From assembly GCA_964457455.1 (NCBI GenBank), contig CAYWJN010000072.1, positions 1-13,299 on the forward strand: a stretch of 13,299 nucleotides of DNA. The letters run 5' to 3'. Source of the stretch: JABMPU01 sp964457455. Lineage in GTDB: Bacteria > Cloacimonadota > Cloacimonadia > Cloacimonadales > TCS61. Positions 1-6,400 of this stretch are shown piece by piece. Position 1 is the stretch's first letter. Each line of letters opens with the position of its first letter. The notes under the pieces are model-generated. The model searched no databases and was not told where the DNA came from. It worked only from the letters and a program-made list of their open reading frames with translations. Position numbers and translations under genes: made by a program.

Positions 1-63
1 ACTTATAAAATATATTTATTCTTATAATCATAACCATTCTGTAACAGCCTGGCGAGGCTTGCT

Positions 64-198
64 TATGAACCTTGAAAAGGTTTATGAGACTTCTCTTCTT
101 GCTAAACCTTTTCAACGATTTCTTATAATTTACAGATTTCAACCCTTGAAAAGGTCAATGAGAAAGAATTCCTCTGTGGGTAACCTTTTCAAGGGTTA
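64..198 (-). repeat. Composite two-hairpin dispersed repeat, copy A
   Basis: Read on the minus strand, this holds two successive hairpins. The first has perfect 15-nt arms at 183-197 and 141-155 (ACCTTTTCAAGGGTT and its complement) around a 27-nt loop. The second has perfect 12-nt arms at 104-115 and 72-83 (AAACCTTTTCAA and its complement) around a 20-nt loop. The same arms and the same loop sequences (CACAGAGGAA in the first, AGCA-GAAGA-AA-TCT in the second) recur in the same order at 10700-10830 on the plus strand. The first arm overlaps the stop codon of the antiporter gene by two bases, so the element would be transcribed as that gene's 3' end. There is no T-tract, so it is not a standard intrinsic terminator. 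Confidence 0.8.
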
Positions 199-1140
199 TC
201 TTCTATGAAATAAAAATACAATGTATATCGCATAAAAAAGAACAAACAGAAATGCTTCCCATCTATCCAATTTATGTTTCTTACCGGTGAACATAGTCAG
301 GAAAAAGAAAAATGTGATAATAATCAAAAACAGGAAATCAACATTGAGAATCGGATCATATTTTATCGGAGCAATAATTGAACACGTTCCCAGCACGAAG
401 AAAATATTGAACAAATTTGAGCCAACTACATTTCCAATCGCAAGATCATGACGTTTCTTTGTAACTGCAATTATCGAAGTTACCAATTCCGGTAAAGATG
501 TTCCCAATGCCACAATTGTGAGCGAAATAAATTTTTCTGAAACATTGAGTTCCCGGGCAATAAATACTGCTTTTTTCACAACCAGGTCACCACCAATAAA
601 TAGTCCAGCAATTCCTAACAGAATAAAAATCAAAGTTTTGGGAACCGGGAGAATTTTAACATCCACTTCCAGTTCTTTTGATTTAGCAATTCTCATAACA
701 TAATAAAAAAATGTTAAAAGTAAAACTAAAAGTATCACTCCATCAATACGATTCAAAGAGCTTCCGGGAAAACCAAAATTAGTGGCAAATCCAAAAAGAG
801 CTACTGTTCCGAAAAACATAAATGGGATTTCTTTGCGAACTGTATTTTTTTGAACTGAAATGGGAGAGATTAAACCGGCAATTCCCAGCACAACCAGGAT
901 ATTAAAAATATTACTGCCTAAAATATTGCCAAAGGCAATATCATCGTGCCCTGTAATAGTGGAGAAAATGTTTACAATCAATTCCGGAGCAGATGTGCCA
1001 AAAGCCACGATCGTCAATCCAATTGCTATTTCGGATATCGAAAACCTTATTGCTAAAGAAGAAGCACCATTAACCAAGAGATCAGCACCCTTAACCAGAA
1101 TAACAAAACCAAAAACTAATAACAAAATCGGAATTACCAT
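196..1140 (-). CDS. yrbG: Calcium/cation antiporter, YrbG-like (CaCA family)
   Basis: This is an inner-membrane antiporter of the Ca2+/cation antiporter superfamily, expected to exchange Ca2+ for Na+ (or K+/H+). The 314-residue length is usual for the bacterial YrbG-like branch. It shows the diagnostic inverted duplication. The first alpha repeat has GTSAPELIVN at about 48-57 and GNILGSN at 71-77; the second has GTSLPELVTS at 213-222 and GNVVGSN at 236-242. The conserved Glu of each GTS-PEL motif is a known Ca2+/Na+ ligand of the family. About ten hydrophobic segments cover the chain, with a central loop near 150-165. The 3' end runs into the hairpin repeat. No clear Shine-Dalgarno precedes the ATG, but an in-frame start further upstream is not evident. 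Family assignment is secure; the ion preference is inferred from the family. Confidence 0.93.
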   Translation of the reverse strand: MVIPILLLVFGFVILVKGADLLVNGASSLAIRFSISEIAIGLTIVAFGTSAPELIVNIFSTITGHDDIAFGNILGSNIFNILVVLGIAGLISPISVQKNTVRKEIPFMFFGTVALFGFATNFGFPGSSLNRIDGVILLVLLLTFFYYVMRIAKSKELEVDVKILPVPKTLIFILLGIAGLFIGGDLVVKKAVFIARELNVSEKFISLTIVALGTSLPELVTSIIAVTKKRHDLAIGNVVGSNLFNIFFVLGTCSIIAPIKYDPILNVDFLFLIIITFFFFLTMFTGKKHKLDRWEAFLFVLFYAIYIVFLFHRR

Positions 1141-1160
1141 GAATTGAATTTCTCAGAATG

Positions 1161-1190
1161 ATTGTAAACGTCAAGCTTTTTCACCTTCAA
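1161..1190 (-). promoter_or_regulatory. Possible promoter of the antiporter gene
   Basis: On the minus strand TTGAAG (1190-1185) and TACAAT (1166-1161) are separated by 18 nt. The -10-like box lies 20 bp ahead of the start codon, leaving a very short leader. The -35-like hexamer lies inside the dispersed repeat at 1181-1254. The match is to the general sigma-70 pattern; promoter consensus in this lineage is not known to me, so confidence is low. Confidence 0.25.
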
Positions 1191-1254
1191 TCAGACTTGA
1201 CTTACGACGAGGTGTGAGTTGAGAATGATGAAACTCTCAACACAAAATACTTCT
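1181..1254. repeat. Dispersed repeat family 2, copy 1 (short form)
   Basis: It shares three blocks in the same order with 2298-2394: TCAC-TTCAATCAGAC (1181-1196; 15 of 16 identical), the 21-nt block at 1216-1236 (20 of 21 identical) and AAAAT-CTTCT (1244-1254; 10 of 11). Copy 2 has about 30 more bases between the first two blocks. The middle block here forms a small hairpin, GTTGAGA (1218-1224) with TCTCAAC (1235-1241). Its edge lies 41 bp upstream of the antiporter start codon. Confidence 0.65.
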
Positions 1255-1403
1255 TTGGAGGTTGAATCGGGAAAAGACCTTGCGAACCGTGTCAGGCTTC
1301 CGTCAGTTACCGGATTGAAATTTGACTGATGGTTTCTCACAGAGAGATTCTTCCACATTAACCTTCCTTCTGAGCCGGACAAGTCGTAATGGTTAGAGAA
1401 ATA

Positions 1404-1488
1404 ATTTGAAGATTTGGTGATTTGGTAATTTGTTATTTGAAATTTAGATTTTATTTGTTTTTTGTTATTTGGATTTTTATTAGATTTG
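1404..1488. repeat. Low-complexity TTTG-rich imperfect tandem tract
   Basis: On the plus strand this reads as degenerate 8-10 nt units related to TTTGGTGAT / TTTGGTAAT / TTTGTTATT. The tract is almost devoid of C and runs through the stop codon of the YycJ gene (1480-1482). Similar tracts are common in intergenic DNA of AT-rich uncultured bacteria. No coding or RNA role can be read from it. Confidence 0.5.
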
Positions 1489-2265
1489 TACCAGTTTTGT
1501 CGGTTCGTATTGGCTGGAAATTATCAGGTTCAAATCATGATTAACCATCTTCAAATAACCTTCCATCAAAGAACGAGCTATTTCCGGTGCATTATTAATT
1601 TCACTCAAATGGGCAAGAATCAGGTTCTTCAATCCCGGGTGAATAACACGACTGATGATACCAACAGCTTGCTCATTAGAAAGATGACCCTGTTTGCCTT
1701 TTACTCTTTGTTTAAGATGCCAGGGGTAAGGTCCATTTATCAGCAATTTTTCATCATGATTGCTTTCCATGATTATAGTAGTAGAGTTCTTTAATTTATT
1801 GATTGTTAATCTTGTACAGAAACCCAAATCTGTAGCTACTGTAAGTTTCCTGTTTTTTAAGCCTTTTTTGCAGAAAATGAAATTTGAACTTTCTAAAGAA
1901 TCGTGTGATGAAGAGAAAGGATTTATCTGGATATCTCCAATTTCAAATTTATCTTCATTGAAAAAAAATCGTGCATCAAAAGGAAGTTTACCCAAATGCT
2001 TTCTTTTTATTAGAAAAATTGATTCATTTATATAAAGTGGGATATTAAGCATTCGACAGATAATTCCTGCTCCGCTGATATGGTCATGATGATCGTGGCT
2101 GATGAGCAGGGCATTAAATCCGGTTTTATCTAAATTTAATTTTTCAAGAGCCTGCAGAATTTTTTTCCCGCTGAGTCCGGCATCTAATAACAATTTTGTA
2201 GATTCCGTTTGAATAACAAAACAATTGCCTTTACTTCCGCTGGCCAGAACTGCTGTTTGAAACAT
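1480..2265 (-). CDS. yycJ: MBL-fold metallo-hydrolase, YycJ/WalJ family
   Basis: This is a metallo-beta-lactamase-fold hydrolase of the YycJ (WalJ) group. Characterised members act as 5'-to-3' DNA exonucleases linked to mismatch repair or to WalRK signalling. At 261 residues it has the family's usual length. The N-terminus carries LASGSKGN (7-14) and LLLDAGLSGKKI (25-36), both typical of YycJ. The zinc-binding HDHHDH lies at 57-62. Further metal-site residues are H121-D122, D146, the ESNHD motif at 167-171 and H219 in HLSEINN, with GHLSNEQA at 193-200. An AAGGA Shine-Dalgarno lies about 6 nt before the ATG. It stands apart from the accessory pair upstream, so it probably has its own promoter. 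The family is clear; the exact in vivo substrate is not. Confidence 0.9.
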   Translation of the reverse strand: MFQTAVLASGSKGNCFVIQTESTKLLLDAGLSGKKILQALEKLNLDKTGFNALLISHDHHDHISGAGIICRMLNIPLYINESIFLIKRKHLGKLPFDARFFFNEDKFEIGDIQINPFSSSHDSLESSNFIFCKKGLKNRKLTVATDLGFCTRLTINKLKNSTTIIMESNHDEKLLINGPYPWHLKQRVKGKQGHLSNEQAVGIISRVIHPGLKNLILAHLSEINNAPEIARSLMEGYLKMVNHDLNLIISSQYEPTKLVQI

Positions 2266-2297
2266 CTATATCCTTATTTCCTGAGTTTATCCATGAG

Positions 2298-2394
2298 TCA
2301 CATTCAATCAGACCCGACTTGTAGCAACTTGTCCGGGCGTAATAAAATGGAGAATGAAGCGCGAGTTGGGAATGATGAAACTCAAAATCCTTCT
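2298..2394. repeat. Dispersed repeat family 2, copy 2 (long form)
   Basis: The same three blocks as at 1181-1254 occur here: 2298-2313, the 21-nt block at 2363-2383, and AAAATCCTTCT at 2384-2394. A longer middle section (about 2314-2362) contains ACTTGTCCGG. The gene-proximal edge lies 33 bp upstream of the YycJ start codon, matching the placement of copy 1 upstream of the antiporter gene. AGTTGGGAATGAT (2364-2376) also occurs at 13193-13205. Confidence 0.65.
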
Positions 2395-2709
2395 AACCTT
2401 CCGAATCCTCTTACACCAAAAAAATTGCCAGAAGGCTTCGGAATGTGATTTCGTCTTTCTGAAGCTTCTCTCAAAGGAACTCTTTCAGCCAAGATTCGGA
2501 AAGTTTGTGCTTTTCCCAGCGTAAAATTATTCAACAGGGTAAACATTCTCTTCGTTTCCGTTAAAACCGGATTAATGTTTTGCAGCTGCTGCGTTCTTCT
2601 TGCTTTTCTTTCAATTTGAATGTGGAGGCTTTTGTTAGGCACATTCTCTACTCTCACAATATGTTGCAAATTTTCAGCGACTTCTATTATTTTCATCATT
2701 TTTTAATTT

Positions 2710-2733
2710 CTGCAACCAATGGTTACAGTTTTT
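2710..2733 (+). terminator. Terminator-like hairpin with T-run, plus-strand polarity
   Basis: CTGCAACC (2710-2717) pairs with GGTTACAG (2721-2728), including one G-T type pair, around a 3-nt loop, and is followed by TTTTT (2729-2733). The T-run follows the stem on the plus strand. On the minus strand, where the RhuM gene ends 13 bp before it, the stem is followed by A-rich sequence. It would therefore stop plus-strand rather than RhuM transcripts if the polarity is meaningful. The stem is short. Confidence 0.35.
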
Positions 2734-2740
2734 GCTATAA

Positions 2741-3808
2741 TCATTCAATTTTGTCTTTGTCGTTCTCTTTTGATAATAGCTTCTTAATTTCTCTATCAAA
2801 ATCAGAAACATAATTCTTGTCTTGAGTAACTCTATATTTTTCATACTCGCTCTCAGCTTTAAGTTTTGCTTCTAACATCGAAATTTTACCAAGGTTTGTA
2901 AGTATTGGAGAGTCGGAAAGTTCTAAAAATTTTATCAGAAACTCTTCCCAGTCTTTCATATTCATAACTTTTCTATTCATTGCTCTGCTTTCTGCTAAAT
3001 CAAGATAAGCAGTTACAATTCGTTGCAAAGCTTTTAAATGCTCTTCATTTAAATAATTTTTGGCAATACTTACATCGCTTTTTAATATTTTTCCTTCGGG
3101 AGCTTGTTTCCACGTTTTGAGTCCCATAAATACTTTTTTAGCATCAGCTTCGGTGTAGATAATTTCAGCAGCAGTTTTGCCTGTAATTGACCAATGTAAT
3201 TTATTTTGAACAGTTGCAAAAAAATGTTTTGTTATTTCAGCTTTGCTGTCATAATCGGCAGAAAGTGCATAAATATCTGTTATTTTCTGATACAATCTTC
3301 GTTCACTTAAACGGATTTCTCGAACTCGTTCAAGCATTTCTTCAAAGTAATCTATCCCGAAGTGTTTTATTTGTTTGAGTCTTTCATCATCCATTGCAAA
3401 ACCCTTGATGATATATTCGTGCAGAATTTCGGTAGCCCATTTCCTGAATTCTGTTGCTCTGTGCGAATTTACTCGATATCCTACAGCGGTAATAGCTTTA
3501 AGACTGTAATATTTTACCTCTTTTTCTTGTGTTTTACCTTTGATAGCGCCGTGTCGTGTGGTATGTCGGAAATACCGACATACCTGTTTTTCATCTAATT
3601 CATCTTCTGAAAATATTTTTTTCAAATGTTCAGTTATTGTAGAGCGACCCTTCTCAAAAAGTTCGGCAATTAATTTTTGAGTAAGCCAAAGCGTTTCATC
3701 TTTGAAAAATACATCGATATTTACTTTGCCGTTTTTAGTTTGGAAAATTACAAAGTTTGTGAAAAGTTGTAATTCAGAATTGATAAATCTTTTTTTTTTC
3801 TTACTCAT
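2741..3808 (-). CDS. rhuM: RhuM family protein
   Basis: This is a full-length (355 aa) member of the RhuM family, named after a Salmonella pathogenicity-island gene and common in phage, defence-island and type I restriction loci. Its biochemical role is not established. The N-terminal part reads as a winged-helix/phage-regulator-like domain: ETLWLTQKLIAELF (38-51), then STITEHLKKIF (56-66), DEKQVCRYF (72-80) and AVGYRVNSHRATEFRKWA (108-125). The C-terminal part has the family hallmarks SERRLYQKITDIYALS (168-183), FFATVQNKLHW (196-206), ITGKTAAEIIY (208-218) and KSDVSIAKNYLNEEHL (243-258), and a charged helical end. A GAGG Shine-Dalgarno lies 8 nt before the ATG. The gene overlaps the upstream membrane-protein gene by 8 nt, implying cotranscription and coupling. 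Codons 3-7 contain a run of ten A, a slippage-prone site. No restriction genes are adjacent. Confidence 0.92.
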   Translation of the reverse strand: MSKKKKRFINSELQLFTNFVIFQTKNGKVNIDVFFKDETLWLTQKLIAELFEKGRSTITEHLKKIFSEDELDEKQVCRYFRHTTRHGAIKGKTQEKEVKYYSLKAITAVGYRVNSHRATEFRKWATEILHEYIIKGFAMDDERLKQIKHFGIDYFEEMLERVREIRLSERRLYQKITDIYALSADYDSKAEITKHFFATVQNKLHWSITGKTAAEIIYTEADAKKVFMGLKTWKQAPEGKILKSDVSIAKNYLNEEHLKALQRIVTAYLDLAESRAMNRKVMNMKDWEEFLIKFLELSDSPILTNLGKISMLEAKLKAESEYEKYRVTQDKNYVSDFDREIKKLLSKENDKDKIE

Positions 3809-4322
3809 CGTTTTTCCTCGTTGCTAATCTATTAAAACGGTTAATGATCCTTTTTAAATATTTAGTTAATAATTTTATAGTTATTGTTATGTAAAATGAT
3901 GAATAAATTATGAAAGCTATCGACAAACCATATAACAAATAATAAACATCATTCAGGTTAAAATCATTATTAAGAAATTTTGAAAAAATTATAATTAGGG
4001 AAATTATTAACAAAAAGAATAGGATGAAAAATAGATTAGTAAAATTAATTGTTAAAATTATGAAAGATTTCTGTTCATTATCATTTAAATCAAAACTAAA
4101 ATCAGAAACAAAAATTAATTTTTCTGCTGGTTTAAAAATGTTAAAACCCAAAAAAGCTGAAAAATCAGTTTTTGGAATGAATTTATTGTTAGCAGTTAAA
4201 CCTGAGATCACATTCCAATCTACTAACTCAGAATTAAGATATCTAACAAAATCAGTTTTATTATTTAACAATGAAGAACTATATAATTTGATTTTTTTTC
4301 TAAACACAGGGAACCTAATCAT
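3801..4322 (-). CDS. Small membrane protein of unknown function, paired with RhuM
   Basis: I do not recognise this 173-residue protein. The first 85 residues are soluble and hydrophilic-to-mixed, with several aromatic residues and a basic start. Two hydrophobic segments follow at about 87-115 and 126-150, then a basic tail (KYLKRIINRFNRLATRKNDE, 154-173). The positive tail suggests it lies in the cytoplasm; two membrane spans would then put the N-terminal domain there too. A strong TGAGGT Shine-Dalgarno sits directly ahead of the ATG. Its last codons overlap the RhuM gene by 8 nt in the same direction, and this is the main evidence that it is a real gene and forms a unit with RhuM. A plus-strand frame over the same stretch (4024-4422) has no such support. 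Composition is very rich in Ile, Phe, Asn and Lys. It could be a membrane effector or sensor partner, but that is inference. Confidence 0.7.
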   Translation of the reverse strand: MIRFPVFRKKIKLYSSSLLNNKTDFVRYLNSELVDWNVISGLTANNKFIPKTDFSAFLGFNIFKPAEKLIFVSDFSFDLNDNEQKSFIILTINFTNLFFILFFLLIISLIIIFSKFLNNDFNLNDVYYLLYGLSIAFIIYSSFYITITIKLLTKYLKRIINRFNRLATRKNDE

Positions 4323-4393
4323 AAGACCTCATTTAACATTATTTATATCCAATTATATATTTCGCTTAACATCACGACTCGCATCTAAAAAAT

Positions 4394-5341
4394 TCACTTC
4401 AAATAGAAATACCTGTTATTAAGTCTATCATATTCAGTCCAATCAGCATCCGGTTTTTTTACAGCTTGAATAAGTTGCTGCACTCCAACTGTTTGAGCAT
4501 CGAGATTATCCGAATAATGAAGAACGATCGCTTCCAGGGTTTGAGGAAGTCGGGCAGAAGCTTTTTCATATTCACCATGATGAGCCAGAATAAGATGTCT
4601 GAGTTTCATTAAAAGCTCTTTTGGAAAATTATTTATCTTTGCTGCTCTCTCACAAACAACTTTATCACCAAGAGGAATATGACCGACCAGCCTGCCTTCA
4701 ACTGAGAAATCTATTGTAGGTTTTACATGATATTCATAGACTTTGCCAATATCATGAAGTATTGCTCCTGTAATCAAAAGGTCTTTGTTCAAAGGATAAA
4801 GATGCGAAACAAAATCGCAAATAGTAGTAACAGATATGGTGTGTTCGAGCAATCCTCCTAAATAATTATGATGCCAGGTTTTGGCAGCAGGTGAAGTGGC
4901 AAAAATTGTGAAAAATTCTTTATCTTCAAAAATACTCAGCAACAGTTCTTTCAAATACACCTCCTGAATATTCTCGATATACTCAAAAAGTTTATCCGAA
5001 AGTTTTGTAATATCTTTAGAGGTGGTTTCAATGTATTCCATCAGATCGTATTCTTCTTCACTCAAAACCCGAACTTTATTCACCGTAATCTGAATCTGAG
5101 ATTTATAGCTGATAACAACACCTTTGATTTTGATGATATCACCTTCATTAAACTTCTGCCCAATCTGACGTGCATTATTCCAGATATTCGCCGAAATCGA
5201 ACCGGTTTTATCCGCAAGTTTCATCCTGACAAAAACATCTTTTGTGCCTTCACGAAGCTCTTTTTGAGTAACTATAAAATTGCTGATAATTTCTTTATTT
5301 AAATATGAATGTAAATCAGATATATAAATTTTCTCGTCCAT
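4394..5341 (-). CDS. yhaM: 3'-5' exoribonuclease YhaM family (OB + HD domains)
   Basis: This is a YhaM-type 3'-to-5' exoribonuclease, acting in the cytoplasm on RNA 3' ends (and single-stranded DNA in some members). Length, 315 residues, and domain order match Bacillus YhaM. An OB-fold nucleic-acid-binding domain spans about 15-95 (VFVRMKLADKTGSISANIW at 36-54 and GDIIKIKGVV at 67-76). An HD phosphohydrolase domain spans about 155-290. Metal-site residues visible are H158, H167 in LLEHT, H196-D197 in ILHDIGK, H254-H255 in LAHHGE and D278 in HYSDNLDA. A GGAG Shine-Dalgarno lies 7 nt before the ATG. The gene starts 12 bp after the PHP-domain gene and is the last of the four-gene row. The 71 bp beyond it separate it from the RhuM pair. 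Confidence 0.92.
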   Translation of the reverse strand: MDEKIYISDLHSYLNKEIISNFIVTQKELREGTKDVFVRMKLADKTGSISANIWNNARQIGQKFNEGDIIKIKGVVISYKSQIQITVNKVRVLSEEEYDLMEYIETTSKDITKLSDKLFEYIENIQEVYLKELLLSIFEDKEFFTIFATSPAAKTWHHNYLGGLLEHTISVTTICDFVSHLYPLNKDLLITGAILHDIGKVYEYHVKPTIDFSVEGRLVGHIPLGDKVVCERAAKINNFPKELLMKLRHLILAHHGEYEKASARLPQTLEAIVLHYSDNLDAQTVGVQQLIQAVKKPDADWTEYDRLNNRYFYLK

Positions 5342-5353
5342 TTTTTTACTCCA

Positions 5354-6400
5354 TCAAACAACATAGATGTTATTTGTATAAATCCATCCTCTACCAAATC
5401 GTGTAATTTCGATACGATAATTTCCTTTTTCTTTGATTGTGAAAAATCCTTTTTCATCATATATTTTTTCGATTCTGATGCCATTTCTGAAAAGTTTAAC
5501 TTTTGCATTTTTGGGTAATCTAAAATAAAATTTCAAATCATCTGTGAATTCAATATCCTCACCAAAAATCGCATTTTGGTTTTCAGATTTGATGCCTGCA
5601 TAAAAATTATAGGGATTTCCCATTTTGTAATTAACAATGTAACTGTTTCCATTTTTAATAGCATTCAAAACATTTTCTTCATTTATCTCTTTTTTTTCAT
5701 TGATCAGCAAATTGGTTCTGACAGTCTTAAAAAGCGAATTGTGAGTTAAGAAAACAAATTTTATCCCCCACTTTTTAAATGTTTCTGAATGAGCGTCAAC
5801 ACTGCCAATTGCCACTTTTCTCTTGCCGGAATTATTCAAGGAATCCCAATATTTTAAATTCTCTCTAAGAGGTTTTTTAATAAAAAACGAAGGGAATAAA
5901 ATTAAAAATAATCCATTCAATCTGGGATTCATTCTGCTCACCCAATCCGATAAAGCATTCCAGATTTCCAATCCGGTGAAATCATCATTTGTTGTATCTG
6001 CCCAAATATATTTCCTGAGAAGCGAACAACTTCGTTTTTCGTGAGGATGTGCTGCAAAACCGATTGCACCATTTTGGATATAATAATTCACATATTTTTT
6101 TGCATCTTTTTCCTGCAGGATTTTATCTATATTATAAACCAAAAAGTGATTATTATTTGTCTCATCATTAACCTCAGCACCAACAATCACGATAATTTCT
6201 TTTTCATTTAGAACGCTTTCATCCTTTGCTGCATCCAAGGTCATGTGATCATTGATGGTGATATAATCCAAATCATTGTTCTTGGCTGCTTTTAGGATTT
6301 TTTCAATTTTTATTACGGAATCAAAAGAGTATTCTGTGTGGTTGTGAATGCAACCTGTTAATTCATGGAAAGTACGATTGAAAATTTGCTTTTTTCTCAT
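5354..6400 (-). CDS. PHP-domain metal-dependent phosphoesterase (CehA/McbA-like)
   Basis: This is a PHP-fold metallohydrolase; members of this branch hydrolyse phosphoester or related bonds with a two- or three-metal centre. The 348-residue protein shows the expected metal ligands in order: HNH (H19, H21) followed by TEYS, D51-H52 in TINDH, E76 in VGAEV, H85, H118 and H120 in AAHPH, E145 in LEIWN, and D202-H204 in GSVDAH. The last 90 residues (about 255-348) look beta-rich and may be an added C-terminal domain. The Arg/Lys-rich section at 175-195 lacks a clear motif. There is no signal peptide, so it is probably cytoplasmic. The ATG overlaps the stop of the upstream secreted-protein gene by 4 nt (ATGA), suggesting translational coupling. 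The substrate cannot be named from sequence. Confidence 0.87.
   Translation of the reverse strand: MRKKQIFNRTFHELTGCIHNHTEYSFDSVIKIEKILKAAKNNDLDYITINDHMTLDAAKDESVLNEKEIIVIVGAEVNDETNNNHFLVYNIDKILQEKDAKKYVNYYIQNGAIGFAAHPHEKRSCSLLRKYIWADTTNDDFTGLEIWNALSDWVSRMNPRLNGLFLILFPSFFIKKPLRENLKYWDSLNNSGKRKVAIGSVDAHSETFKKWGIKFVFLTHNSLFKTVRTNLLINEKKEINEENVLNAIKNGNSYIVNYKMGNPYNFYAGIKSENQNAIFGEDIEFTDDLKFYFRLPKNAKVKLFRNGIRIEKIYDEKGFFTIKEKGNYRIEITRFGRGWIYTNNIYVV

Larger units (their letters stand above)
1141..1479. other. Intergenic region, repeats only
   Basis: The 339 bp between the start of the antiporter gene and the end of the YycJ gene hold no convincing gene. They contain a possible promoter (1161-1190), a dispersed repeat (1181-1254), a low-complexity TTTG-rich tract (from 1404) and an 11-nt match ACCTTGCGAAC (1277-1287) to the arm of the hairpin at 13249-13290. 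A 63-codon minus-strand frame (1191-1382) runs through the repeat and has no recognisable motif, so I treat it as chance. Confidence 0.7.
2266..2740. other. 475-bp intergenic region, no convincing gene
   Basis: Between the end of the RhuM gene and the start of the YycJ gene there is a repeat (2298-2394), scattered TTCCGAA/TTCGGAA half-palindromes (2399-2405, 2437-2443, 2494-2500) and a hairpin with a T-run (2710-2733). A 105-codon minus-strand frame (2382-2699) begins with ATGATG but lacks a Shine-Dalgarno, has no motif I recognise, becomes Arg-rich and ends inside the repeat. It could be a decayed gene, but I do not call it. Confidence 0.55.

Noticed and set aside
46..59. Small hairpin AGCCT-GGCG-AGGCT as terminator of the antiporter gene
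   Set aside because: The stem is only 5 bp and no T-run follows on either strand.
64..198. CRISPR-like array made of the repeated CCTTTTCAAGG arms
   Set aside because: The arms alternate in direction and the linkers are conserved between loci, whereas CRISPR has direct repeats with unique spacers; no cas gene is present.
1191..1382. 63-codon minus-strand frame in the antiporter/YycJ intergenic region
   Set aside because: It runs through a dispersed repeat and has no motif or ribosome site.
2382..2699. 105-codon minus-strand frame after the RhuM gene
   Set aside because: It has no Shine-Dalgarno and no recognisable motif, becomes Arg-rich, and its end lies in a dispersed repeat. It may be a decayed gene, but nothing supports calling it.
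4352..4357. TATAAT on the minus strand (30 bp upstream of the small membrane-protein gene) as a promoter
   Set aside because: The hexamer is exact, but the sequence around it is AT-rich and no -35-like hexamer lies at a suitable distance, so it is not distinguishable from chance.
4024..4422. 132-codon plus-strand frame opposite the small membrane protein
   Set aside because: The opposite frame has a strong Shine-Dalgarno and overlaps the RhuM gene in the same direction; this one lacks both and is best read as its shadow.
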